From contig NC_069093.1 in NCBI RefSeq assembly GCF_947172395.1, forward strand, positions 13,365,561-13,429,560: DNA of 64,000 bases. Reading direction: 5' to 3'. The notes under the pieces were generated by a model that saw nothing but the letters and a program-made list of their open reading frames with translations, made no database searches and had not been told where the DNA came from. This document shows, piece by piece, positions 51,888 to 62,962 of this stretch (the first letter of the stretch is position 1; each line of letters starts with the position of its first letter). Both the position numbers and the translations under genes were made by a program. The DNA comes from Bicyclus anynana. Lineage: Eukaryota > Arthropoda > Insecta > Lepidoptera > Nymphalidae.

Positions 51888-51929
<42 letters not shown>
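51888..51929. repeat. (CA)n microsatellite
   Basis: About 20 uninterrupted AC/CA units. Confidence 0.97.
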
Positions 51930-51930
<1 letters not shown>

Positions 51931-51952
51931 AACTTTCGCCTTTATTAGTAAG

Positions 51953-52324
51953 TTTGTGAAGTGTTAGCGGTAATCCGAATAATAATTTAAACCGAATCTC
52001 TGTATCAAAATCAAGTCGATAGTCTTTATTTTGAAAATTCTTTTACCGTAACTTGCCAATTCTGGGATAATGGCTGAAAAATTCAGCTCTATATTTTTAA
52101 AACCCCATCCAAGACCCAGAAGAAGTCAGGACCTCATGATCTAAAACCAAATAATTAAATAATAGTTAAAATATTTTTAAATCAACAGTTTTCCTTACAT
52201 TTTCACAATAAAAGCGTTGACAGTAATCTATAGAAGCTTCTCATTATACTCGTGCGTTTAAGCTAATTTACAAGTTTTTGAGGTTGCTACGCCTTAATGT
52301 CTTTAACGTGCGTTATTTCCAAGT
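51953..52324. other. No feature seen
   Basis: No supported gene or repeat. Confidence 0.35.
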
Positions 52325-52508
52325 CCCCTAGCCAAGTAGCACGTTGATTTTCTTTCTACGATCGCTAACGCTTCGAAAACTAAAAACGATGTATGGGACT
52401 GACAGATCTTGATCACGTGATTTGTCGATAGCTTGTCCCATACATCTTTCTAGTTTTTGAAGCGTTAGCGATCATAGAACGAGAATCGACGTACCACTTG
52501 GCTAGGGG
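52325..52508. mobile_element. Fold-back MITE with 73-bp inverted ends
   Basis: The left arm from 52325 (CCCCTAGCCAAGTAGCACGT...) and the right arm ending 52508 (...CCACTTGGCTAGGGG) are inverted repeats over about 73 bp with roughly ten mismatches, leaving about 38 bp between. It has no coding capacity. The mismatches show it is not a fresh fold-back. No clear target duplication. Confidence 0.85.
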
Positions 52509-53492
52509 GGCTGTTATTAAATTTTTCTCATCATAAAATCTAACTGCCACTTTCTCTTAGTATTAAACCAATTACTTATGATTAAAGATCGTGTCCCAAA
52601 CAATAACTCTATGTCAACATCTTGTAGATAAATCATTACGGAGTGTTGCTCATTTGCATTTCTTTAGTTATTAACGGGTAATAGCTTACTTAATTATAAT
52701 GTTTATAGCTACGGTTGTTAATTATATTTATTGTTTACGATCGTCATTTGTTATTTATTATTGACTTACGATTTAATAGATACAGTGTTTATATGTAAAT
52801 AGTACCAAGACGCATCAGTAACTCCGGATTTAAATGTGTAAGGTCCTGGATTTGCTTGCCAGTTAGACAATTGCCAGTAAGGCAAGTGTAATTACTCCAA
52901 TAACAGTGTTAAACTAAACAAACAAACAAAACTAGTGTATGTGCTCCAAAAACAGGCTTATTTGGATAGGAATACATTTCATAAGATTTAAAGAATAAAA
53001 CTGCATATAGCCTCACCATCATCATCGTCATCATCTTAAGCCATTTCTTCTAGCTTCAAATTTTACTCTCCTGTATGAGGACATTAGAGGGGATTAAGAC
53101 TGATTTAATTGTGTATTCGATTTGTCTTAATCCCCTTTTGTCAAAGGGTTGGCACTTGGCAGTCATTATTATTGACTCTATTACGATCACTGTCAGATGT
53201 TGATAATAATTACCGAGTTGATAATCGAGATACTCTCAAAATTCATGAACATACTTGTAAGGAACTTTTATTTTTATTTCATCCCAATTTACTAATTTAT
53301 TTTATTTCATCCCAATTTACTAATTCTGTATTTCCTTACTTCTCATACACACACATATATAGATACATACATTATCACTACGTCATAGTATAAAACAAAG
53401 ACGCTTTAACTGTCTCTATGTATGCTTAAATCTTTAAGGTTTTTTTTAATAGATAGAGTAATTGAAGAGGAAGCGATATATGTTTAATAACA
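52509..53492. other. No gene seen
   Basis: A short direct repeat TTTATTTCATCCCAATTTAC (53273-53292 and 53299-53318) is the only structure noticed. The 94-codon ORF at 53109-53393 includes it and has no recognisable domain. Confidence 0.35.
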
Positions 53493-53559
53493 ACCATGGT
53501 TCCCGCGGGATTTGTGAAAAGCTGAAATAAACGCGGACGAAGTCGCGAGCGTCCGCTAG
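53493..53559 (+). mobile_element. HEL-2 3' end fragment
   Basis: CCATGGTTCCCGCGGGATTT, hairpin arms GCGGACG/CGTCCGC and CTAG|T at 53556-53560. Confidence 0.75.
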
Positions 53560-54279
53560 TATCTGTATATTCTTGATAGCTTCCGCTACAATATTACAGA
53601 TACGAGATAGCAATATCCGTTAATTCCTTAACTAGTTATCTCAGAATGTTCTCATAACAATGCGCGATATATTGTTATACTCGTATCTGATACTGTACAC
53701 TCGCACACAATATAGTTTGCAAATCAATACGGTTAGAGCAGGAGCGGCGGGCTATTCGAACTAATTCACAACTTTCCCAAGTTAGTGCGGTTATTATGGA
53801 CTGAGCGCCTGTGATAGTCAGACCTACCACATTTTATGAAGGCTGGAAAGGAGAAGTCCGAAATTGGGCCCACTCTTCAGAATGATATAGAATGAAAAAT
53901 GTACTAAAAATCTTGTATTTTTACAAATCTTTCAAAATGCGCGCTGACTTTGAATGTCAACGCTAATGTCATCGGATACGTTTGACAGCAATGATATTTA
54001 ATACTATAGTTTTAATGCGCTTGTGCCCTATCTCTAATATGAAATATCGTTGGTTTTCATACTGATTCAGCTTTACAAATGCGCCAATCCTTGAAAACGC
54101 GCGTTGTCTTTGAATGTGAACGCCAATGTCATCGGATACGTTTGACAGTAAATCAATTCTATATATGTATTGATTTTATGGTTAAATTGGCTATCGTACT
54201 TACCCATAGGAGCATAAACCAACGAACTTTAATTTTTTCAATTAATCAATTATTTAGACATACTTATTTTATTTACTTA
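53560..54279. other. No gene seen; contains a direct repeat pair
   Basis: Apart from the 58-bp direct repeat pair listed separately nothing is supported. Confidence 0.35.
53931..54148 (+). repeat. 58-bp direct repeat pair, 160 bp apart
   Basis: 53931-53988 and 54091-54148 agree at about 52 of 58 positions, with the shared block AATGTCATCGGATACGTTTGACAG. The ORF at 54079-54354 partly overlaps it and is not supported. Confidence 0.8.
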
Positions 54280-54438
54280 CTAGCGGACGCCACGCGGTTT
54301 CACCCGCATGGTTTTCGTTCTCGTTGGAATACGGGGATAATATATAGCATATAGCCTTCCTATATAAATAGCCTATCTAACATATTAGAGCGTTCTAGCA
54401 AATAAACAAATTCCTTAACTTTATAATATTAGTATAGA
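54280..54438 (-). mobile_element. HEL-1 copy, internally shortened, complete ends
   Basis: The minus strand runs A|TCTATACTAATATTATAAAG to GGCGTCCGCTAG|T. The 3' end is of HEL-2 type (GTCCGCTAG) on a HEL-1 core (CGCGGTTTCACCCGC as read on plus), so it is a mosaic. Confidence 0.85.
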
Positions 54439-54753
54439 TTTTCAGCTTTTATAAAATGAGGTATGTCTGGCTGCTGCAGGCTCTCAGTCCACAAGTTGCG
54501 CGGTTATTAGCCCGTTAATGTCTGTTGAGTACGGCACGCCGGGCGATTATTAAAAATCCTTATTATGCACTCCACCTACCGCTTTCCCTTAATTTTAATA
54601 TCAATTACACCAGACTAAAGATTGGAGCACACTCGGGGGGAGGCTTGGCGAATTAACTGCAAGTGGGTACAGTCACGCGCATATTATTCTATCAACTATC
54701 TTTTTATTAGCAGAAAATAACCACTACCTAGAAATAATCACATAGACTAAAAT
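54439..54753. other. No feature seen
   Basis: No supported gene or repeat. Confidence 0.35.
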
Positions 54754-54872
54754 ATCATCATCATTAACGACCCATATTCGACTCACTGTTGAGCACGAGT
54801 CTCCTCTTAGAATGAGAGGGGTTAGGGCTTAGTCCACCACGCTGACCCAATTCGCTTTGGTAGATTTCACAC
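54754..54872 (-). mobile_element. SINE-B 3' fragment
   Basis: ATCATCATCATTAACGACCC, CTCACTGTTGAGCACGAGTC and GTCCACCACGCTGACCC show the last about 120 bp of SINE-B. Confidence 0.8.
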
Positions 54873-55996
54873 AAAACGATACTTTGCAATCATGCAAAGG
54901 CGGAGTTATTGCTAAAAGCCACCTCTTACAGGACAAACCCTGATGACAGAAACATAGAAATAGTAAAATAAACAAATTAAATAGCAGTTTAATTTATTGG
55001 ATATATTTAGTATAGCCAATATTGCATACTGCCACATATTTCTGACTTATTGGTAATATGATACAGTAAAATGTTTTGACAGTTCACCGATGATAACCTC
55101 GTTTATAAATCTGATTTCATTGGCCCGATTGTTAGGAAGTCATATTTATTTCGAACTAACTGTACCTTACAGTTTTACGTAGATCCCATTTTTGTAAGAC
55201 GATAAATTTATTTCAGACACTAAAGCTGTCCCAAAATTTAATCAATCTCCGTTTCGACTTTTTCGTACTCCATCCAAGTCAGCGTGTTACCATCTTTATT
55301 CATCACATAACATATTTAAGCGTAAACTTCTATTCTTATAATAAAAATTAATTCCTATTTCCGTGAATGGCTGGACCGATTTTGCTAATTCAAATATAAA
55401 CATAGTTCTAGTTGTAAGTGAAAACTAAACTTCCTCGGACGACGCCCAGTAAAATAAATCTCTACATTTTTGTATGTAGTAGTGAGACACAAACACGTTT
55501 GTGTGTATAAACTAAAAGAACGTCAGCATAACAGATTCCCATTGGTAAATAATATAATTGGAAAATAATTAGAGTGTCAACGAAACCTGTTTACGAAAAA
55601 ACCGTTGCTTGGCAACCACACCTAAAATGACAATTTCTAATCATGTTTCTGCTTTGCTAACGTTTCTGTTACATATTTAACCTTTATATAGGTATATTAT
55701 GACCTTTATATAAGTAATCACTCGTACACCTTAACTACAACCATAGCTAAGAGTCTTTCGAAAATAGAATCTATAGATATTAGTTTCTCCATTCCTGGAT
55801 TAGCCTGTAAGCTATTTAAGCAATTGCAAATAAATGAACCGAGAAAAAAAAAACAGGCACACGAAAGTTCAAGCAATTTCAAATGCCGCGTTTTTAATTT
55901 GATGTTTATTGTGTATCCTACCTACGGTACGTATTAATAGAATTTTTATTTAATTAATTCTCTGTAGTTCACTTTTTTTAAGGCACAACTTCTAAG
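54873..55996. other. About 1.1 kb without supported feature
   Basis: 55345-55455 (CTGGACCGATTTTGCTAATT, CTTCCTCGGACGACGCC) may be an old transposon end. Confidence 0.3.
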
Positions 55997-56325
55997 TCAC
56001 TCAGCGGGCGATGGAGCGAGCTTTGGAGTTTCCCTGCGTGATCGAATCAGAAATGAGAGGATCCGCAGATGAACCAAAGTCACTGGCATAGCTCAACGAT
56101 TCGCAGGACACACAGTTCGAAGAGCCGATAGACGTTGGGGTCCCAAGATACTTGAAAGCGCAGTGTTGGTTGACCCCCCACTAGATAGACTGAGGACATC
56201 AAGCGAATTGCAGGGAGCTGGCATACTGGCGGCTTGAGACCGGTTTTGTATGGAAGTCCATGCAAAAGTAGGCCTCTTGTATGTCCAGCTGTGGACGTAT
56301 ATCGGCTGTTAGTGATGATGAAATC
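55997..56325 (+). pseudogene. RTE-like LINE, degenerate 3' coding fragment
   Basis: The order CGGGCGATGGAGCGAGC, CTGCGTGATCGAATCAGAAA, GTCACTGGCATAGCTCAACG, GACGTTGGGGTCCCAAG and GACATCAAGCGAATTGCAGG follows the same coding region as 1649-2017, but several frameshifts and deletions break the frame. It is the oldest-looking of the family here. Confidence 0.8.
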
Positions 56326-57126
56326 GAATTCACTTAAGGGGTCGCAAAGGGGATGATTGCAAGCCATCAAGGTAACTTAAGTTACGGCGCTGAGTTTCAC
56401 TATTATGCACTTTCCCAGTTGTGATGCCGACGGTACTGTAAAATCAGCTCCAGCGTATTTATGAGATATTTATAGAACTAGCTTAATTAGAATGTTTTCC
56501 AAGCACAGCTGCTCGCGCACTTGAAAATATTAACGGCTCTATAAAACTGTTTCTAGCTATTAACGTTGTGTTTTAGAAAATTAAATGATAACATTTTGTA
56601 ATTGCTCAGGGCTTTAGGTTATTCTCTGGGGTAATTAGTTTATTTGCCCTTTGAAATACATTGTTTAAAATTTCTGTGTGAGTTTTGGATTTTGTCTATT
56701 TTAGTTTTGTTAGTAGGTAGCTAATTAAATAAAATTACGATTATAAATATTAAAAAAATTATCTTTATTTAAGTACCTACATCAAAATAAGGGACGTCTC
56801 AATTGTTATCTAACTTGTGTCCGCCCGTGACTTCGTCTGCGATAAATTCGTGTAAACTTAAATAGTAAAGCTTTTTGAGACACAGCTATTGATTTGCGTG
56901 CAAAGTTCTCGAAAGTCATTCCACACAAAATGTATAAGCTTCTCTATCTGACAATCTAAGAATTTTCAGAAAATTATTTTTTATTCAGACGGTGATAATA
57001 TGTAGTTAGTAGTCAGACTTGAAATTAATCTATTTGAGGCAATCAATTTTAAACGAATTATTTTAGATGAAATATCTTAAAACGTAGTAAAAAACTTAAT
57101 AAAAAAAACATTTTGTATTAAGTACC
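56326..57126. other. No gene seen; a HEL-2 remnant inside
   Basis: 56816-56870 (GTCCGCCCGTGACTTCGTCT) is a HEL-2 end remnant. Nothing else is supported. Confidence 0.35.
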
Positions 57127-57433
57127 TTTTTTTTTCTTTACAAGTTAGCTCTTGACTACAATCTAACCTGATGATAAGTGATGATGCTATCTAAGAAGGA
57201 AGCGGGCTAACTTGTTAGGAGGAGGATGAAAATCCATACCCCTTTCGGTTTCTACACAACATCGTACCGGAACGCTAAATCGCTTGGCTGTACGTCTTTG
57301 CCGGTAGGGTGGTAACAAGCCACGGCCGAAGCCAGACTGGTTAGACCTGAACCAATTTAGAAAACTTCAATAGGCCTAGCCAGGGATCGCACCCAGTACC
57401 ACCGTCTTGTAAATCCACCGCGCATACTACTGG
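57127..57433 (-). mobile_element. SINE-A copy, nearly full length
   Basis: The minus strand has most of the head (AGTATGCGCGGTGGATTTAC) and a damaged B box (GGTGCGATCC), then the whole body and A-rich tail. Confidence 0.88.
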
Positions 57434-57904
57434 ACGGATACTATTCCACGAAGGACGTCGAAAACCTACCTAGTAGGTACTTATATAAAATTATACGTAG
57501 ATGGAATGGTAATGGAAATGCTATCAAATGTTTAATATGCAGTATAATATCGATGAAATGCATTAATTATTGGATTAACTCGGATATGACAGGGTGAACG
57601 TTAGCGAGAAAATCGATATCAGTTTTACATTGAATCGAGAAATTAGATTACAGTAACCTATACGTAAGTAGGTATGGTATAATTTCACGGGGTTTTAAAT
57701 ATAGGCGGTGAAAGTTGCCGTCTGTGCTTAGATAAGGAATTTACAGACGTCTATTACGTAATTGGTTATTAATTATTATGGATTTCTGTAACTTCGTTCG
57801 CCTTTGGTGTTTTCTTACGTCACATTGAAACAAAGCCTTAATTTAATCGACTTATATTTATTAATTATTATTTTATCGTCTAATTTAACGAAGGTCCTCT
57901 GGCC
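57434..57904. other. No feature seen
   Basis: No supported gene or repeat. Confidence 0.35.
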
Positions 57905-58013
57905 TATTCACTATTTTGGTCTTTATTATCAACGTATTAAAATAAACATCAAATCAATTGACAGAATGTCATTTACTTACTTCGTAATATCCACCAGTAA
58001 GCACCGGATGACA
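57905..58013. repeat. Dispersed repeat shared with 36118 and 35818
   Basis: GGTCTTTATTATCAACGTAT, AATTGACAGAATGTCATT and GGATGACATTT are shared. The HEL-1 at 58014 starts exactly at its end. Confidence 0.55.
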
Positions 58014-58204
58014 TTTATACTAATATTATAAAGCTAAGAGTTTATTTGGTTGAACGCGCTAATCTCAGGAACTACTGATCCGATTTGAAAAATTATTTCA
58101 GTGTTAGATAGCCCATTTATCGAGGAAGGCTATAGGCTATATATTATCCCCGTATTCCTACGGGAACGGGAAACACGCGGGTGAAACCGCGCGGCGTCAG
58201 CTAG
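58014..58204 (+). mobile_element. HEL-1 copy (Helitron-like), complete 3' end
   Basis: TTTATACTAATATTATAAAG at the left (TC changed to TT), CGCGGGTGAAACCGCG hairpin and GTCAGCTAG|T at the right. High similarity to the 25.7-kb copy. Confidence 0.92.
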
Positions 58205-58232
58205 TTTTTACATATAATCCCAATTTCGTTTC

Positions 58233-58575
58233 TTTTTTTTTATTCTTTACAAGTTAGCCCTTGACTATTGTGGTCAAGGGCTAAGTCACCTGATGGTAAG
58301 TGATGATATAATCTAAGATGGAAGCGGGCTGACTTGTTAGGAGGAAGATCAAAATCCACGCTCCTTTCGGTTTCTACACGACATCGTACCGGAACGCTAA
58401 ATCGCTTGGCGGTAGGTACGTCTTTGTTGGTAGGGTGGTAACTAGCCACGGCCGAATACTCCCACCAGCTAGACCTGGACCAATTAAGAAAATCTCAATC
58501 GGCCCAGCCGGGGACCGAACCCAGGACCTCCGTCATTAAATCCACCGCGCATTCCACTGCGCTACGGAGGCCGTC
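58233..58575 (-). mobile_element. SINE-A copy, full length
   Basis: Head, A box (TAGCGCAGTGGAA), B box (GGTTCGGTCC) and body are all present on the minus strand. An 18-base insert near 58266 repeats part of the adjoining sequence in inverse (TTGACTATTGTGGTCAA), another small fold-back. Confidence 0.92.
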
Positions 58576-58893
58576 AAATTTATTCGTATATGTATGTCTA
58601 CTAGCATATGTCAAAGATAGTGAATAAGCAGGCCGTCACAGGCTTCTACAACGCGTTATTAGCAAGTCGTTTAGACGATTACTACTCAAATGATAAATTA
58701 TAGTTATTTTTGTTATAAAGAGTTCAAACAAACAACATCGCGTGAGAACTAAATACACAACTCAACCTAAATACGGCTTCCTTAATCCTATTCAACTACT
58801 GCAATTGCTTTCTTTTATTCTCTTTAAGAGTACATCGCTCTAAATTGTATGAAATAGTGCATCCACATTGGATTACTGACGATTATTTATGTA
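58576..58893. other. No feature seen
   Basis: No supported gene or repeat. Confidence 0.35.
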
Positions 58894-59115
58894 CTAGCGA
58901 ACGCCCGCGGCTTCGTCCGCGTTTTTCACAAATCCCGCGGGAATCATGGATTTTCCGGGATGAAAAGTAGCCTATGTGTTAATCCAGAGTAAAATCTATT
59001 TCCATTTCAAATTTCAACCAAATCGCTTCAGTAGCCGCAGTGTAAAATAGGAACAAACATACTTACACACTTTCACACTTACACAGAAACTTTCGCCTTT
59101 ATAATATTAGTGTGA
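58894..59115 (-). mobile_element. HEL-2 copy, complete ends
   Basis: The minus strand begins A|TCACACTAATATTATAAAGG and ends GGGCGTTCGCTAG|T. The single-core form. Confidence 0.88.
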
Positions 59116-59202
59116 TTCGTGCCTACCTACCTGTGATGGAGCGGCATGGTGGTTTTAAGCTCCAAATACCCTCTAATTTCGAAGAATCGAAAAAGTATAG
59201 TC

Positions 59203-59239
59203 GCAGACAGTAGGTATGTTTACATTACCTACTGTCTGC
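59203..59239. repeat. Perfect inverted repeat, 14-bp arms
   Basis: GCAGACAGTAGGTA and TACCTACTGTCTGC with a 9-base loop. Confidence 0.9.
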
Positions 59240-59300
59240 ATCTGTTTGACATAAGCTTTGCTATCGTCTTTCGCCCTTCTTTATAATATAAATCTCAAAG

Positions 59301-59583
59301 ATTTTATACTATTAGACATGTCACTAGCGCGTCGAAACTGACACGAACGAATGTGGCTAATTGTCTTAATTTCATTTAGTCGCATAGTAAACAACTAAAG
59401 TTATTTAACAAATAATATCTAAATGTTGTCTACAATTTCGAAATGTGTGTTCAGAAAATGTAAAAACTATATAAACATGAATATATAATGTAAGTAAACA
59501 CAAATTTAGCACTCAGTAGCTAAATTCGAATCACTTTTTGCGGTGATTTTGTAGGCACCTAAAATATGAAATAGTAAAATATT
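59301..59583. mobile_element. MITE-1 copy, longest well-preserved
   Basis: Left ATTTTATACTATTAGACATG and right ATATGAAATAGTAAAATATT are imperfect inverted ends. The interior holds CACTAGCGCGTCGAAACTG, GTTGTCTACAATTTCG and CACTTTTTGCGGTGATTTTG. Confidence 0.78.
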
Positions 59584-59618
59584 GATGATGACACGAAACA
59601 TGAAATATTGATGATAAA

Positions 59619-59830
59619 TCTAATATTATAAAGAGGTAAAGATTGTGTTATTGTCCCTACAATACCACAAATTTTACCTCATGTAACCTCTGGATCTACT
59701 AAACCGATTTTGAACATCCTTTTACCATTATACATTCACGTTATGTGTGAGTGTTATAAGCGGCTATATTTATCTCAGTATTCTTACGGGCACGGGAACT
59801 ACGCGGGTGAATCCTCGGGGCGACTGTTAG
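59619..59830 (+). mobile_element. Diverged HEL-1-like copy
   Basis: A|TCTAATATTATAAAGAGG at the left. The right end has decayed to CGACTGTTAG|T, with CGCGGGTGAATCCTCGGGGCG as hairpin remnant. Confidence 0.7.
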
Positions 59831-59870
59831 TGAAGCAATAAAACACCTTCGAGATTGACAACACAACAAT

Positions 59871-60070
59871 TATACGTTCGCTGCGGCGTGAATTTTCTGT
59901 ACGAGGTTTTTTGACCTCGTTCTCAAACTTTGTACGAGGTCCATTGACCCCGTAACTCTTGAAGCCGCTAGACTTACGAGGTCAACTGACCTCGTAATAA
60001 AACTGTGTACGAGGTCAATCGACCTCGTAACTCTTGAAGCCGCTAGACTTATTGACCTCGTACCGCATTG
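59871..60070. repeat. Cluster of TACGAGGTCA/TGACCTCGTA palindromes
   Basis: Three palindromes of 22 bp (59933-59954, 59975-59996, 60008-60029), a degraded one (59901-59920) and a right half (60051-60062). TACGAGGTCA-AC-TGACCTCGTA is the clearest. The linker ACTCTTGAAGCCGCTAGACTT occurs twice. It starts with ACGTTCGCTGCGGC, also found near 42222, so it is probably part of a repetitive element. Confidence 0.85.
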
Positions 60071-60528
60071 AAAGTGTTAAACTCAAGTAGGAGAAGTTTC
60101 CAAATGATCATCCGTGTGGTTTTGTAAACCAAACTTTGCGATACTAAAACTGGACGCGTTACTGGCATTCAGCGTGAAAGTGCCAATAAAAGTGCCATAG
60201 CCACGAACAACAGCCCTTTGTTGCCAGTTGCCAGTGGAAATAGCGATACAGCTGTTCGGAAAGTAATCGAGGTCATTCCTACTGACATGCAATGTTGTGC
60301 AACGAATCAAACGTTAGGACAATGTCTTTCAGTTATCGGACCATCCGCAATCCCTCCCGTTTAGAATTACAACGGAATATGTTTGAACTGATTGACTGAT
60401 TTACAGTCTATTCTAGTAATACTCGACATACGATACGACTCAAATATACGATACGATACGATATTAGTGTGATAGTTGGCTACCACACTATCATACTTAT
60501 CTAATAATACTCGACAAAAAATACCACT
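60071..60528. other. No gene seen; (ATACG)n microsatellite
   Basis: ATACG/ATACGACTC units at 60427-60466. The 75-codon minus ORF at 60083-60310 has no recognisable domain. Confidence 0.45.
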
Positions 60529-60660
60529 ACTACACTAATAATGCGAAAGTTTGTGTGTATGTGTATAAGTGTGTATGTTTGTAAATCCTTTGCGCTGCGG
60601 CTACTGAAGCGATTTGACTGAATTTTGGAATGGAAATGGATTTTACTCTGAATTAAGAGC
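60529..60660 (+). mobile_element. HEL-2 5' fragment
   Basis: CACTAATAATGCGAAAGTTT, a GTGTGTATG tract, GCGCTGCGGCTACTGAAGCG and GGAATGGAAATGGATTTTAC. The CTAG end is missing. Confidence 0.75.
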
Positions 60661-61120
60661 GCAAAACAGAAAAAAAAAAATTCGAAGCGCAAACGAGACG
60701 CCGAATTATGACTTTCACGTGAGTGAAAAGCACCAAATTACATATTGCACACTCTTAACACAAAGGCTATCAGGAAAATCGCCGATCCCTGACTCAAGAT
60801 CCCTGATCAAGTAGTCGGTTCTCGATTTTCATCTTCGATAAACCAAAATCCAATTTCAATAGGTACATAACTCTTCATTTCAAATTCAAAACTCGTTTGT
60901 TTGGAGTGGTCAAGACAGATCAAGTAGTAAAGAAGCACTTTTGAAATGTTTAACTATTTGTAGAGACACTACTAACGGTTCGGAACTGTATAAAAGAGCC
61001 AGAGCTATAAAATCTACTTGTTGCTTTTTTAAGATCATCATTTTTCACTACCTTCGAGTTATTGTCCTCTAAGTTTACAATATTCATTATTAACATTACA
61101 ATTTACACATATTAATATAA
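60661..61120. other. No feature seen
   Basis: No supported gene or repeat. Confidence 0.35.
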
Positions 61121-61308
61121 CCTGGCTGAGTTTGTTGTGGGCTCTTCTCGGACCAAGGCGCGTTTGGAACCCTCGTAACTTTAATTTTAAGTTTTCGAAT
61201 AATTATTATCACCATTATCTTAAGTTAATTATTATCACCTGACGTTTCGAGAGCTTGTAAACTAAGCCTATTTGAAATAAATGAATTTTGACTTTGACTT
61301 TATTGGTA
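61121..61308 (+). mobile_element. LINE 3'-end repeat (family L3), best copy
   Basis: GGCTGAGTTTGTTGTGGGCT, CGTAACTTTAATTTTAAG, GCTTGTAAACTAAGCC, then AATAAATGAATTTTGACTTT. The end carries an AATAAA signal and TTTGAC repeats, as expected of a LINE 3' UTR; the coding part is absent. Confidence 0.7.
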
Positions 61309-61561
61309 TTTGTCGTTCAATAAAAATATATTGATTCTAAAGATTTATATATATGTAAAGTTTTAGTATAGTTAGTTAGTGTATATTTAAGGATGCATAA
61401 ACTAAAAGTTAAACCCAAACATGAAAAAGGTTGGAGCGAGCTCAATGACTCTTAAACAACATAATAAAAACGTCGGTACTTTATTACACTAAATTGCTTA
61501 TTGCATATACCGGTCTGCCTAGTAATATATTATATAACGCCTAGAATACATATGCTACTTT
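61309..61561. other. No feature seen
   Basis: No supported gene or repeat. Confidence 0.35.
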
Positions 61562-61572
61562 AAAAGCATGAT

Positions 61573-61779
61573 CGTTATCAACCCATATTCGGCTCACTAC
61601 TGAGCCCGAGTCTTCTCTCAGAATGAGAGGGGTTAGGCGAATAGTCTACCACGCTGGCCCTATGCGGATTGTCAGACTTTACACACGCAGAGAACTAAGA
61701 AAATTCTGTGGTATGCAGGTTTCCTCACGATGTTTTCCTTCACCGTTTGAGACACGTGATATTTAATTTTCTTATGATG
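61573..61779 (-). mobile_element. SINE-B copy, 5'-truncated, with perfect target duplication
   Basis: Flanked by AAAAGCATGAT at 61562-61572 and 61780-61790. The tRNA head and following third are missing; the 3' end (ATCGTTATCAACCC on plus) is kept. Confidence 0.93.
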
Positions 61780-61790
61780 AAAAGCATGAT

Positions 61791-62962
61791 GATTTTGAGA
61801 AAATGCACCTACTAATAGCATTCAACGTCAACCGTATACCTACACCTATATGTATCTGCTAGTATACATGTGTATGCGAAATATTTCTTTATGTGTCATA
61901 TGTGTTACAAGGATCAATATAATAGAGTTTTAATAATTCGACAAAGATACGTAGATTTTAAAAGTCAAATACTAAGCATGTGTGTCTAAAACGTGCTTTA
62001 CAAATCATGCTCAGAATAAGTGTGCTTCTAACGTTATTGATTTAGTGAGTTAGTGTCTATACATATATGACAGACAGACACAAATAATTTAAGAGAGCAT
62101 GATCTAAACTATCACAAACATATAAAAATATCCACAACCGAATTGAGAACCATAACTATAGATCATTGATCTCAAAGAGGTCAATGCTTGAAGATAAATA
62201 CACAGAGTAACCAGAGTGAGTCTTTACAAGCAACGTAAAGCAGGTGAATCCCATTTAAAAAAAACAAACGTCACGTGTCTCCTTGATAACCGCATACACA
62301 AACTTTTTTCATAATTTGTATTATTACGTAAATTAATATAATAATTAATAATTGCCAAACAAAATATTTAAAAACATTTAGACGCCACTTGTCTTGAATA
62401 GTATTGAAAATTACTGATGCGAGCGACGGTTCGTGTCGTACTGACTCGAGAATGTATTACTTTTGAATTTCGTATTTGGAGCGGCTACGACACCGTCGTG
62501 TTCCGTACGCTCCATCTGTATATTATTGATTAATCTGTGGATTAATAATAAAAGAAAAATAAATCATACTTACATACATTACATTACATTACATACATAC
62601 TTGTTCGCTAGTAGTAAGTAGGTAGACTAACAAACAAGCATGTTTTTAACGATTTCAAAAAGGAGGAGGTTTTATTTGGTTGTGTTTGTTTTTTTCGTGT
62701 TTCTTCTTTAATAGCCTGTGTATCCCAGGCCTAAACTAAAACGTAAAACTCTCGGGTTTATTGGCGCAAGTTTTCTAATTTTCCTAACTAATTGATCGGT
62801 GGGATCCGTGGCCTGACCTTCTATTCTATCAGGGTAAAAGGGAACTCCTGTAAAACTAGGCTATTTGCTGAGTAAACTAATTAAAGTGACTAATTAAAGG
62901 AAAGCTCCCAAGCTAATGAAACTTTTTATACATGTAATAAAATGTAGAATGAAGAATCTGTT
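61791..62962. other. No gene seen; short microsatellite
   Basis: CATTACATTACATTACATACATAC at 62577-62600 is a short tandem tract. 62657-62675 (AAAAAGGAGGAGGTT) is the inverse of the 27.3-kb element end. Nothing else is supported. Confidence 0.35.

Larger units (their letters stand above)
51695..51952 (-). mobile_element. HEL-2 copy altered by an inverted duplication and a CA expansion
   Basis: The core matches HEL-2 (TTTTTCACAAATCCC, GTGTTAATCCAGAGTAAAATC, AAATTTCAGCTAAATCG). Between them 51797-51824 is replaced by the inverse of the downstream segment. The short internal repeat has expanded to about 20 CA units. Confidence 0.8.
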
